A stretch of 64,000 nucleotides of DNA from Deltaproteobacteria bacterium (lineage in GTDB: Bacteria; Myxococcota; Myxococcia; Myxococcales; Anaeromyxobacteraceae). The notes beneath the pieces are model-generated. The model was not told the origin of the DNA and did no database searches. It saw only the letters and a program-made list of their open reading frames with translations. Each line of letters begins with the position of its first letter. The first letter of the stretch is position 1. The stretch is taken from contig JACRMN010000012.1 of assembly GCA_016214955.1 (NCBI GenBank), positions 735,901 through 799,900 on the forward strand. The letters are read 5' to 3'. This document shows positions 9,513 to 17,397 of this stretch, piece after piece. Both the position numbers and the translations under genes were made by a program.

Positions 9513-10967
9513 ATGGCCCAGAAGGCCCTGCAGCGCCTGTCGACCGGGAGCGCCGCGCTCGACCGCATCCTCGGCGGCGGACTGCCGGCCCGGTCGCTGG
9601 TCGTGCTGGCGGGGGCTCCGGGAGCCGGGAAGACGCTGTTCGCGCTGCAGGCCCTCTTCCACTCCGCCAGGACCGGCGGGAGGGGCCTCTACTTCACCAC
9701 CCTCTCCGAGCCGTCGCTGAAGCTCCTCCAGTACATGCAGCAGTTCTCCTTCTTCGACGCGGAGGCCATCGGCAAGCAGGTCAACTTCGTCGACCTCGGC
9801 TCGGTGGTCCGGAGCCGCAACGCCCAGGACGTGCTCCGGGCAATCACCGAGCGCGTCGAGCGGGAGGAGCCAGCCCTCGTCGTGGTGGACAGCTTCAAGG
9901 CGATCCGGGACATCTTCGGCGACGCTCCCTCGTTCCGGACGTTCGTGTACGACCTGGCGGTCCACATGGCGGGATGGGGAGCGGCCGCCTTCCTCGTCGG
10001 CGAGTACACGGACGAAGAGGTCGCCCAGTGCACCGAGTTCGCCATCGCCGACGGCATCGTCCGGCTGGGCAGTCATCGGGAAGGGCTGACGGCCACACGC
10101 GTGATCGACGTCCTCAAGCTCCGCGGCTCCGACGTCGTCGCCGGCCGTCACTTCTTCGAGATCGGCCCCGAGGGGCTGGTCTTCTACCCCCGGGTGCGCA
10201 GCCCCGATGTCGCGGACCAGGGGACGGCGCTGTCCTGCGCCGAGCGGGCCCCCACGGGGACCGCGGGGCTCGACGAGATGCTCGGCGGCGGGCTGCCCCG
10301 GTCGAGCGCCACCGTCGTCCAGGGGGCCACGGGAACCGGCAAGACCCTGCTCGGGCTGCAGTTCTTGCTGGACGGCGCGCGGCGAGGGGAGCCCGGCATC
10401 CTCTTCACGCAGGAGGAGACCCCGGATCAGCTGCGCGGGATCGCCCAGGGGTTCGGGTGGAACCTCCTCGAGCTGGAGAAGCGCGGCCTGCTCTCCCTCG
10501 CCTACGTCTCGCCCGTGGAGCTCTCCACCGACGCCTTCCTCGATCGCGCGCGCCAGCGGATCGAGCGGCTGGGGGCGAAGCGCATCGTGCTCGACAGCCT
10601 GACCAGCCTGGAGCTGGGCGTGTCGTCGCCGCGGCGCTTCAAGGAGCTGGTCTACGCGGCCACCAAGCACTTCCGCGCCCTCGGCGTCACCTGCTGCCTC
10701 AACATGGAGGTGGCCGAGCTGCTCGGCACCGCCCAGCTCTCGGGGCGCGGCCTGTCGTTCGCGGCCGACAACGTCGTCCAGCTCAAGTACGTGGAGCAGG
10801 GCGGCCGCCTCGATCGCGGCATCTCGGTGCTCAAGGCGCGCGGGGTGCGCCACGCCACCGAGGTGCACAAGCTCGCCATCGGGGATGGCGGCGTCGAGGT
10901 GGGCGAGCCGTACCAGGGGCTGCGGGGCGTCCTGACCGGGCTGCCCACTCCGCTGGCGGGCGCCTAG
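9513..10967 (+). CDS. Two-domain KaiC/RadA-like ATPase
   Basis: The product is 484 aa and contains two RecA-fold KaiC domains in tandem. Domain 1 (about 5-235) has Walker A GAPGAGKT and Walker B ALVVVDSF; domain 2 (about 245-480) has Walker A GATGTGKT and Walker B RIVLDSL. The glutamate pair that follows strand 2 in KaiC is intact in domain 2 (LFTQEETP) but reads YFTTLSEP in domain 1, so the domains may differ in activity. KaiC-family proteins outside cyanobacteria usually act as ATP-driven signalling switches. No kaiA or kaiB is nearby. ATG 9513 is preceded by GGAGGGAG. Confidence 0.88.
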   Translation: MAQKALQRLSTGSAALDRILGGGLPARSLVVLAGAPGAGKTLFALQALFHSARTGGRGLYFTTLSEPSLKLLQYMQQFSFFDAEAIGKQVNFVDLGSVVRSRNAQDVLRAITERVEREEPALVVVDSFKAIRDIFGDAPSFRTFVYDLAVHMAGWGAAAFLVGEYTDEEVAQCTEFAIADGIVRLGSHREGLTATRVIDVLKLRGSDVVAGRHFFEIGPEGLVFYPRVRSPDVADQGTALSCAERAPTGTAGLDEMLGGGLPRSSATVVQGATGTGKTLLGLQFLLDGARRGEPGILFTQEETPDQLRGIAQGFGWNLLELEKRGLLSLAYVSPVELSTDAFLDRARQRIERLGAKRIVLDSLTSLELGVSSPRRFKELVYAATKHFRALGVTCCLNMEVAELLGTAQLSGRGLSFAADNVVQLKYVEQGGRLDRGISVLKARGVRHATEVHKLAIGDGGVEVGEPYQGLRGVLTGLPTPLAGA

Positions 10968-11041
10968 GCCGGCGCCGCTGCCGCCGGCGCGGCCGTCCGC
11001 GCTGGTTCCGGCGCGCGCCACTGCGCTAGGATGCGCCCCCC

Positions 11042-11803
11042 ATGCCCGCCAAGCGCATCATCCCCTGCCTCGACGTGAAGAACGGGCGCGTGGTGAAGGG
11101 GGTCAAGTTCCAGAACCTGCGCGACGCAGGCGATCCGGTCGAGGCCGCGGCCCGCTACGACGCCCAGGGGGCCGACGAGGTGACCTACCTCGACATCGCC
11201 GCCACCCAGGAGAACCGCGGCACGCTGCTGGACCTGGTGACCCGCACCGCCGCCCGCGTCTTCGCCCCGCTCACCGTCGGCGGCGGGGTGCGCAGCGAGA
11301 AGGACTTCGTGGAGCTGCTCCGCGCCGGCGCCGACAAGGTGAGCGTCAACTCGTCGGCGGTGAAGGAGCCGGGCCTCGTCGATCGGCTCTCGCGCCTGGC
11401 CGGCTGCCAGGCGCTGGTGGTGGCGGTGGACGTGAAGCGGCGCCCCGGCACGAGCCCCACCGAGTGGGAGGTCCACGTGGCCGGCGGCTCCCGTCCCACC
11501 GGCGTCGAGGGCGTGGCCTGGTGCCGCGAGGTGGCCGACCGCGGGGCCGGCGAGCTGCTCCTCACCTCCATGGACCGCGACGGCACCCGGGCCGGCTACG
11601 ACCTCGAGCTCCTGGAGAAGGTCTGCGGCTCGGTCCGCGTGCCGGTCATCGCCTCGGGCGGCGTGGGCACGCTCGAGCACCTGGCCGAGGGGCTGCGCTT
11701 CGCCGACGCGGCGCTGGCGGCCAGCATCTTCCACGACGGCCAGTTCACCGTGCCCGAGGCCAAGGCCTTCCTCCGCGAGCGGGGCTTCGAGGTGCGGCCG
11801 TGA
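11042..11803 (+). CDS. hisF: Imidazole glycerol phosphate synthase, cyclase subunit HisF
   Basis: The product is 253 aa, the usual length. HisF forms the cyclase half of the HisFH synthase and closes the imidazole ring of IGP while releasing AICAR. The catalytic acids are visible in the barrel-strand motifs [18 protein letters not shown] (Asp11) and [14 protein letters not shown] (Asp near residue 178). Phosphate-binding loops are VGGGVRS and [11 protein letters not shown]. Its stop overlaps the start of hisI by four bases (GTGA). The gene starts at ATG 11042 about 75 bases after the KaiC-like gene. No hisH is in the window. Confidence 0.96.
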   Translation: MPAKRIIPCLDVKNGRVVKGVKFQNLRDAGDPVEAAARYDAQGADEVTYLDIAATQENRGTLLDLVTRTAARVFAPLTVGGGVRSEKDFVELLRAGADKVSVNSSAVKEPGLVDRLSRLAGCQALVVAVDVKRRPGTSPTEWEVHVAGGSRPTGVEGVAWCREVADRGAGELLLTSMDRDGTRAGYDLELLEKVCGSVRVPVIASGGVGTLEHLAEGLRFADAALAASIFHDGQFTVPEAKAFLRERGFEVRP

Positions 11804-12117
11804 TCCTCTCCGCCGAGACGCTGCCGGCCGTGAAGTTCGACGAGCGCGGCCTGGTGCCGGTGGTGGCCCAGGGCGAGGATGGCACCGTGCTCATGCTGGC
11901 CTGGGCCAACCGCGAGGCGCTGCTGGCCTCGCTCCAGGGCGGCCGCGCCACCTACTGGTCGCGCAGCCGCAAGCAGCTCTGGCGCAAGGGCGACACCAGC
12001 GGCAACACCCAGGTGCTGCTCGAGGCCCGCTACGACTGCGACGGCGACGCGGTGCTCTACCGCGTGCGCCAGGCGGGCCCGGCCTGCCACGAGGGCAAGC
12101 GAAGCTGCTTCGACTAG
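11800..12117 (+). CDS. hisI: Phosphoribosyl-AMP cyclohydrolase HisI
   Basis: This 105-aa cyclohydrolase opens the adenine ring of PRAMP, the third step of histidine biosynthesis. The metal and catalytic segments are present: [29 protein letters not shown], the ligand motif [12 protein letters not shown], and [11 protein letters not shown] with the C-terminal Cys. It is the stand-alone cyclohydrolase; the pyrophosphohydrolase half (HisE) is a separate gene at 16264. Start is GTG 11800, overlapping the hisF stop by four bases. Confidence 0.95.
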   Translation: MILSAETLPAVKFDERGLVPVVAQGEDGTVLMLAWANREALLASLQGGRATYWSRSRKQLWRKGDTSGNTQVLLEARYDCDGDAVLYRVRQAGPACHEGKRSCFD

Positions 12118-12133
12118 GGCACCGGGCGGCGCG

Positions 12134-12964
12134 CTAGTCGGGCCAGTCGAGGTCCGCGGCCAGGGAGAGCAGGACGAAGGGCTGCCCGCGCCGGTTCCGG
12201 TCGGCAAGCAGGATGCCGCCGAAGGCGCCGAGCCGCGGCCGGTCGAGCCCCCAGCGCCGGGGCCACGGGGAGAGGAGCAGCACCGCGCCCAGCCGGTGGC
12301 GGCTCACGCCGGTGCGCGCCGCCGCGGCGTACTCGTGGGCCGGGCCGAGGAGCAGCCGCTCCACGTCGCCCTCGCGCCACAGCGCCACCGGGGCGATGGT
12401 CCGCAGCCGGAGCACCAGGTCGCGCTCGCGCACCAGCAGGTCGTGGTCCGACTCGTAGTAGGTTCCGGCCCGCCCGGCGAGCCGGTAGGCCGAGAGCTCC
12501 AGCGCGCTGCGGAGGAGCAGCCGCCCGAGGCGGGCCCGCAGGGCCGGCTCGACGAAGAGCCGGTGGGCCAGGCCCGATCGCTCGGCGCTGCGCAGTGCCC
12601 GCAGCTCGCCGGCGCCGTAGCGCGCCCGGTCCGAGTCCAGGCGCAGGAGCGAGCCGTTGGCGCCGTAGAAGGCGATGAGGTCGTAGCCGGCGGCGAGCTG
12701 CACCGGCGCCCAGGGCACCCACTCCAGCCGCGGCCCGAGCTGGGCCCAGGCCGGGTTCACGTCCGCCAGCGCCCCCAGGGCCAGGTACCGGCCCCGCCGC
12801 AGCGGGCTCTCCTCGTCCGGCACCGGGAGGCGGCGCATGACGCTCGCTTCCACCGCCAGGCCGCGGGGGTTGAGCCGCCCCAGGAGCTCGGCGCCGAGCA
12901 CCGTGGAGTCCGCGGCCGCGAGGGCAGGGGCGAGGAGGCAGAGGGCGACGAGCGGCCGGCGCAC
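12134..12964 (-). CDS. Predicted exported outer-membrane protein
   Basis: The product is about 276 aa from GTG 12964, which begins a signal peptide (VRRPLVALCLLAPALAAADS) with probable cleavage after ALAAA. The mature part alternates short amphipathic beta stretches with many Arg, Tyr and Leu residues and ends in LSLAADLDWPD. This is consistent with a beta-barrel, although the usual terminal aromatic residue is missing. The open frame extends to 13114 but the extension lacks protein character. It is convergent with hisI, with only 16 bases between the stops. The family is not recognised. Confidence 0.6.
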   Translation of the reverse strand: MRRPLVALCLLAPALAAADSTVLGAELLGRLNPRGLAVEASVMRRLPVPDEESPLRRGRYLALGALADVNPAWAQLGPRLEWVPWAPVQLAAGYDLIAFYGANGSLLRLDSDRARYGAGELRALRSAERSGLAHRLFVEPALRARLGRLLLRSALELSAYRLAGRAGTYYESDHDLLVRERDLVLRLRTIAPVALWREGDVERLLLGPAHEYAAAARTGVSRHRLGAVLLLSPWPRRWGLDRPRLGAFGGILLADRNRRGQPFVLLSLAADLDWPD

Positions 12965-13181
12965 GCCGCCATGTTGGCAGGCGCGCGGGTGGCGGCGCCA
13001 GCACGCCCTGGCGCCGCGCGTGGCTCGACGCCGCACGCAGCGCTCTGTGACTCGATCAGGGCAGTCCCCGGCGCGGGTTGCCGCCGTGACGCGCAGTGTG
13101 GCAGCATGGCGCACTCATCGTGCGGCCCCGGGGTCGAGAGCGGTTCGCGGTCAGCGCGCCAGGTGCGCGGAGGGTGTCTCC

Positions 13182-13694
13182 TTGAGCACGACCTTCCAGG
13201 GTGGAGAGCGGCCCGGGCCGCAGGGCAGGCGCTTCGCGACGCCGGAGGCGGCGGCCGCGCAAGAGAGGCCGCCGCGTCGAACGCTCCTGCTCGCAGCGGC
13301 CCTGGCCCTCGTCGGCCTGGGCTCGGCAGGGGCATCGGTGTACCTGTTCATCCTCCCGGCGGCCCTTCCTCCTCCGCGCCTGCCCGCTGCCCCACCGCTG
13401 CCGGCGGTCCCCGCGCCGGCGGCTCCCGTCCTGGCGCCCCAGGCCCCGGCGCCGCGACCGACCGCAGCGCCCCCGCCAGCGGCTCTGTCGCCCCGCCCCG
13501 ACGAGCTCTTCGCCGGCCGGACCGCGGCCTGGTGGCGGCAGCGGCTCGCATCCCTGGAGGAAGGCTCGGCTCCCGGCGCGCTGGAGCTGCGGGCGGTCAC
13601 CCGCCAGCGCGCCGTGGCCAGCGGCCTCCTGGTGACGGGGGAGGGGAGCTCGCTGCAGGTGGCACCCCGCGGCGACGCGGGAGCGAGCCGATGA
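13182..13694 (+). CDS. Single-pass membrane protein with Pro/Ala linker
   Basis: The product is 170 aa from TTG 13182; GGAGGG lies seven bases upstream and there is no better ATG or GTG. A cytoplasmic Arg-rich N-terminus is followed by one membrane helix (TLLLAAALALVGLGSAGASVYLFIL, about 35-60). A long Pro/Ala linker and a small C-terminal domain (FAGRTAAWWRQRLASLEEGS...ALELRAVTRQRAVASGLLVTGEG) complete it. It overlaps the following M16 gene by four bases (ATGA). It therefore starts a three-gene unit with the two peptidase-like proteins and may be their membrane anchor or a substrate. The family is not recognised. Confidence 0.6.
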   Translation: MSTTFQGGERPGPQGRRFATPEAAAAQERPPRRTLLLAAALALVGLGSAGASVYLFILPAALPPPRLPAAPPLPAVPAPAAPVLAPQAPAPRPTAAPPPAALSPRPDELFAGRTAAWWRQRLASLEEGSAPGALELRAVTRQRAVASGLLVTGEGSSLQVAPRGDAGASR

Positions 13695-14926
13695 CCCTGC
13701 GCCCCGCGATCGCCGCCGCGCTCTCCCTGGTGACGGGGTTGGCCCGCGCCGAGCCCTTCGACGTCGAGCACTTCCCGGGCGGCCCGGATCGCCCCGCCAT
13801 CGTCCTGGCCAGGCGGCCGGGGCAGCAGGCCACGCTCCGGATCTCCTTCGCCGCGGGTGCGGTCGAGGACGGCAGCCGGCGCGGGCTCACGCGGCTCACC
13901 CAGCAGGCGCTCCTGGCCGCCAACCGCCGCGTCGACTACCAGGCCCTCCATCTGGAGATCCACGGGGCCGCCGCCTCGCTCTCGGTCGAGACCGAGCTCC
14001 GCGAGTCGGCCTTCACCCTCACGGCCGACTGGCGGGACTTCCCAGGGCTGGCGCGATCCCTCGCCGAGGCCGTCCTGGCCCCCAGGGTCGACGTTAAGGC
14101 GATGAGCCGGGCCCGGGCGCGTGCGGTCCTCGACGGCAAGCTTCCGGGGCGCGGAAGCGGCCTCCCTCACCTGCTCGCCTCCTTGATGGTGGAAGACGGG
14201 CGCTACCTCAACGAGCCGTACGGCGATGGTGACACCCCGGGGACCATCTCCTCCCGCGACGTGCAGGCCCACCGGGAGCGCTACCTGGCGCCCGGCAATG
14301 CCACCGTGGTGGTGACCGGGCGCTTCGACCGGGACGAGATGCTGCGATTCCTCCGGACCTTCCGGGGCGGGCGCCGCTCCGAGAGCGGGCGCCCCGTGGT
14401 GCAGTTGCCCGTCCGCGCGCGCCGGAGATCCTCCGCCGAGACCTACCTCCTCGCCTACCCGCTGGCCCTCCAGTCGGCCCGCGGTGCCGCCACGGCCCGG
14501 ATGGCGTGCGCCGTCCTCCACGCGGAGCTCTGGAAGCGCTTCCGGGAGGTGGGGATCGGGTACACCTTCGAGGTCTTCGCGCTCCGCGACCGCTGGGCCG
14601 ACCTCCTGGTGCTGGTCGTCCCCGCCCACGATCCCTCCTCGGTCGACCTCGGATCGCACCTGCTGGAGGCCATCGAGGCGGTCAAGGCCGGCCGGTTCGC
14701 CGACGACGCCTTCGAGCGGGCGCGGAGCACGGCGCTCGCCGAGATGCTCGAGCTCGACCGGAACCCCGAGGCGCTGGCCCGGGAGCTCGATGCGGGCAGC
14801 GCCTGGCACGCCCGGGCCACGGCCGAGGCCATCCGCAACGTCGCACGCGCCGACTTCGTGGCCGACGTCTCCGCCGCGCTCGCCGGCGACCGCGCCCTCG
14901 TCGCCTACTTCGGACCGAGGCCATGA
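13691..14926 (+). CDS. M16-family peptidase-like protein, probably inactive
   Basis: The product is 411 aa with a signal peptide (PAIAAALSLVTGLARA). The two alpha/beta repeats match the insulinase/M16 fold: early ISFAAGAVEDGSRRGLTRLTQQALL and later PGNATVVVTGRFDRDEMLRFLRTF, then a region starting YLLAYPL. The zinc motif HxxEH is absent, because the equivalent stretch reads LTRLTQQAL. This subunit is therefore expected to be non-catalytic, as in the beta subunit of M16B pairs. It overlaps both neighbours by four bases. The next gene keeps the motif, so the two probably form a heterodimer in the cell envelope. Confidence 0.8.
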   Translation: MTLRPAIAAALSLVTGLARAEPFDVEHFPGGPDRPAIVLARRPGQQATLRISFAAGAVEDGSRRGLTRLTQQALLAANRRVDYQALHLEIHGAAASLSVETELRESAFTLTADWRDFPGLARSLAEAVLAPRVDVKAMSRARARAVLDGKLPGRGSGLPHLLASLMVEDGRYLNEPYGDGDTPGTISSRDVQAHRERYLAPGNATVVVTGRFDRDEMLRFLRTFRGGRRSESGRPVVQLPVRARRRSSAETYLLAYPLALQSARGAATARMACAVLHAELWKRFREVGIGYTFEVFALRDRWADLLVLVVPAHDPSSVDLGSHLLEAIEAVKAGRFADDAFERARSTALAEMLELDRNPEALARELDAGSAWHARATAEAIRNVARADFVADVSAALAGDRALVAYFGPRP

Positions 14927-16161
14927 GCCCGCTCGTCGCGCTCCTCTCCCTGTGCGCCGGGGCCCCGGCGGCCGCGGCGCCGCAGGTCGAGCTCCTCGCC
15001 GGCCAGATGGAGCTCATCGTCCTGCCCGTCGCCGGGGCCACGAGCGCGTCGCTGCGCTACGTGGTCCGCTCGGGCGCCGCGCACGATCCTCCCGCCAAGG
15101 GCGGGCTGGCCCACCTGGTCGAGCACATGCTCATCCGCGACGCCAAGGGGGCGGTCGGGCTGATCGAGGTGGCAAGGGCCGCCGGAGCCCGGGTCGACGC
15201 CTACACCTCCCGCGACGCGACGGTGTTCGAGCTCGACGCGCCCGCGAAGGAGTTCGAGGCGCTCGCCAGGGCGCTGATCCGCGCCGTCAACGACCCGGCC
15301 TTCCGCTCGCGCGACATCGATCGGGAGCTGGGCGTGATACAGAACGAGGCCGAGCTGCCGGCCCGCGGAGGCCAGGCGCTCCGCTACATCGACAAGGCCC
15401 TCTTCCGGGGGCAGGGCGGAGGGACGGTCATCGGGAGCTCGGCGGCGCGGGCGACCATCGAGCGATCGGACCTGGTGGCGTTCTACCAGCGTCACTACGT
15501 GACCTCGAACACCACGGCGGTGCTGACCGGGGCCGTCACCCCTGCCTCGGCGCGTGCGCTCCTCGACGAGTCGCTCCTCCTCCCTCCTGCCCTGCCGGGG
15601 GAGCGGCCCGAGCCAATCCTGGCCATCCCCGAGCTGCCCTTCACCGAGTCGGTGCGCGCGCCCTTCCTGGGCGCGGTGATGGGGTACCGCGTGGAGACCG
15701 CCGACCACGAGGCCTGCCTGGCGCTCGCCGCCCTGGTCGAGCTGCGCCTGTACGTCGCGCTGCAGCTGCGCGAGCCACTGGTCTCGTCGGTGTCGGTCGA
15801 GTGCGCGGACATCCGCGGCTCCCGCTTCGTGCTGGCTGTCGCCTACTCGCCGGGCGTGGACGCCTCGGACCTCTCCGAGACCATGACCCAGGCCTTCCGG
15901 GACGCCGGGCGCATGGCCCCGACGTCGCAGGAGCGCAAGGTGCTGGAGCAGCGGCTCCGGAGGATCGCCGAGCGGGTGCAGAGCGATCCGGCGGCGCTGG
16001 CAGACGACGTGGCCTGGAACGCGTCGCAGCCTCGCGAGGGCACGCGGACGGTGCTGCCGCGGGCCAGGGTCGGGCCCTTCCCGGCGGTGCAGGAGCTGGC
16101 CCGGCGCGCCTTCACCCCCGAGCGGCGAGTCCTTCTCCAGCTCTCCCCGTTCTCCGGCTGA
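14923..16161 (+). CDS. M16B zinc metallopeptidase, catalytic subunit
   Basis: The product is 412 aa with a short signal peptide (PLVALLSLCAGAPAAAA). The inverted zinc motif HLVEH lies near residue 66. The downstream acidic ligand region GVIQNEAE is present, and the second M16 repeat follows from about residue 200. M16B enzymes cleave peptides inside a two-lobed chamber formed by a catalytic and a non-catalytic subunit; the latter is the preceding gene, overlapping by four bases. The predicted location is the periplasm. The substrate is unknown. Confidence 0.85.
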   Translation: MSPLVALLSLCAGAPAAAAPQVELLAGQMELIVLPVAGATSASLRYVVRSGAAHDPPAKGGLAHLVEHMLIRDAKGAVGLIEVARAAGARVDAYTSRDATVFELDAPAKEFEALARALIRAVNDPAFRSRDIDRELGVIQNEAELPARGGQALRYIDKALFRGQGGGTVIGSSAARATIERSDLVAFYQRHYVTSNTTAVLTGAVTPASARALLDESLLLPPALPGERPEPILAIPELPFTESVRAPFLGAVMGYRVETADHEACLALAALVELRLYVALQLREPLVSSVSVECADIRGSRFVLAVAYSPGVDASDLSETMTQAFRDAGRMAPTSQERKVLEQRLRRIAERVQSDPAALADDVAWNASQPREGTRTVLPRARVGPFPAVQELARRAFTPERRVLLQLSPFSG

Positions 16162-16263
16162 CGCGGCGGGCGTCGGCGCGAGGTGGGCGGGAGCGGCCCA
16201 GGTCGGCTACACTCCCGCCCCCGCGCAGCCGCTGCCCGGCGCCGCACCTCCAGGAGTCCGGCC

Positions 16264-16596
16264 ATGGCCGACGAACGCTTCCTCGCCCAGCTCTGGGCCA
16301 CCATCGAGGCCCGCAAGGCCGACGAGACGGCCACCGAGAGCTACACCCGCAAGCTCCTCGCCAACCCCTCCAAGGCCCGCAAGAAGGTGGCCGAGGAGGC
16401 CTACGAGGTGAACGAGGCCCACCAGGCGCTGCTCGCCGGCAGGGACACCAAGGACCACCTCGCCAACGAGGCCGCCGATCTCGTGTACCACCTGTTCGTG
16501 GTGCTGGCCTCGGCCGACGTCACCCCCAGCGAGGTGTACACGGTGCTGGAGCGGCGCCACGGGACCACCGGTGGGCGCGAAGGCAAAACCTCTTGA
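16264..16596 (+). CDS. hisE: Phosphoribosyl-ATP pyrophosphohydrolase HisE
   Basis: The product is 110 aa and belongs to the all-alpha MazG-like superfamily. It hydrolyses PRATP to PRAMP, the second step of histidine biosynthesis. The metal-binding helices are visible as KVAEEAYEVNEAH (ExxE) and NEAADLVYHLFVVL (ExxD). ATG 16264 follows a moderate AGGAG. It is separate from hisI by 4.1 kb. It lies just upstream of rpsU, and the likely rpsU promoter overlaps its stop codon. Confidence 0.93.
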   Translation: MADERFLAQLWATIEARKADETATESYTRKLLANPSKARKKVAEEAYEVNEAHQALLAGRDTKDHLANEAADLVYHLFVVLASADVTPSEVYTVLERRHGTTGGREGKTS

Positions 16597-16621
16597 CGAA
16601 GCGAAGGATTTTCATTAAAGC
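16593..16621 (+). promoter_or_regulatory. Probable rpsU-operon promoter
   Basis: TTGACG (16593-16598) and TAAAGC (16616-16621) are separated by 17 bases. The -35 box overlaps the hisE stop codon. The -35 matches the sigma-70 consensus well, the -10 weakly. The surrounding AT-rich stretch is distinct in this very GC-rich region. It would drive rpsU-yqeY-dnaG-rpoD. Confidence 0.45.
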
Positions 16622-16643
16622 CTCCCCCTCATCCAACGGGCAG

Positions 16644-16667
16644 GCCGGGCGGGAGACCCCGTCCGGC
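16644..16667 (+). terminator. Hairpin in the rpsU leader (terminator or attenuator)
   Basis: GCCGGGCGGG and CCCGTCCGGC pair over ten positions (one G-T) around a short loop, followed by a T-rich tail (TTGTCTGCGTTT). It lies 45 bases before rpsU. It could end hisE transcripts or attenuate the macromolecular synthesis operon. Confidence 0.45.
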
Positions 16668-16711
16668 TTGTCTGCGTTTATGGACCAACCGCTCGACAAC
16701 CAGAGGTGCGA

Positions 16712-16906
16712 ATGACCGGTGTGCGCGTGAAGGATGGCGAGTCCTTCGAGAACGCCATGAAGCGCTTCAAGAAGCAGTGCGAGAAGGCGGGCATCCTCTC
16801 GGAGATCCGCAAGCGCGAGCACTACGAGAAGCCCAGCGTGAAGCGGAAGAAGAAGGCGCTCGCGGCCAAGAAGCGCGCCATGAAGAAGGCCCGCAAGACC
16901 TTCTAG
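16712..16906 (+). CDS. rpsU: 30S ribosomal protein S21
   Basis: The product is 64 aa and highly basic. [40 protein letters not shown] is the conserved body of S21. S21 sits on the small-subunit platform near the anti-Shine-Dalgarno and helps translation initiation. ATG 16712 follows AGAGG; a GTG two codons upstream is less likely. It is the first gene of the classical rpsU-dnaG-rpoD macromolecular synthesis operon, here with yqeY inserted. The gene is too short to show codon anomalies. Confidence 0.95.
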   Translation: MTGVRVKDGESFENAMKRFKKQCEKAGILSEIRKREHYEKPSVKRKKKALAAKKRAMKKARKTF

Positions 16907-16919
16907 CCTCGGGGAGCCC

Positions 16920-17375
16920 ATGACCCTTCGCGAGCGGCTCGATGCGGACCTGAAGGACGCCATGCGGGCCAAGGATCAGCTCCGGCTCGACGTGGTGCGC
17001 GCCGTCAAGAGCGCCATCAAGTACCGCGAGGTGGAGGGCGACAAGGCGGTGGTGCTCGACGAGGCCACCATCCTCCAGGTGGTGGGCACCGAGATCAAGA
17101 AGCGGCGGGACGCGGCCGAGCAGTTCCGCGCCGCCGCCCGCGAGGAGCTGGCCAGGAAGGAGGAGGCGGAGCTGGTCATCCTCCAGGCCTACCTGCCGGC
17201 CCAGCTCTCTCCCGAGGAGCTGGCCCGCAAGGTGGACGAGGCCATCGCCAGGACCGGGGCCAAGGGGCCGAAGGACATGGGGGCGGTGATGAAGGCCCTC
17301 ATGCCCGAGGTGCAGGGCAAGGCCGACGGCAAGGCCGTGAGCGAGCTGGTGAAGCAGAAGCTCGCCCCCAGGTAG
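16920..17375 (+). CDS. yqeY: GatB/YqeY domain protein
   Basis: The product is 151 aa, the normal size for stand-alone YqeY. The sequence RERLDADLKDAMRAKDQLRLDVVRAVKSAIKYREVE is the helical first half, and LPAQLSPEELARKVDEAI...DMGAVMKALMPEVQGKADGKAVSELVKQKL is the tail shared with the GatB tRNA-binding domain. The role is not settled; a tRNA-related function is inferred from the GatB homology. It starts 13 bases after the rpsU stop. Confidence 0.93.
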   Translation: MTLRERLDADLKDAMRAKDQLRLDVVRAVKSAIKYREVEGDKAVVLDEATILQVVGTEIKKRRDAAEQFRAAAREELARKEEAELVILQAYLPAQLSPEELARKVDEAIARTGAKGPKDMGAVMKALMPEVQGKADGKAVSELVKQKLAPR

Positions 17376-17397
17376 GGGCGGGAGGAGTGACTCTTCG

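Noticed and set aside
4946-9568. A 1540-codon minus-strand open frame across hutU and several other genes
   Set aside because: It is an antisense or out-of-phase shadow in very GC-rich DNA. It is low in complexity (Arg, Pro, Gly, Ala) and matches no family, while real genes in other frames do.
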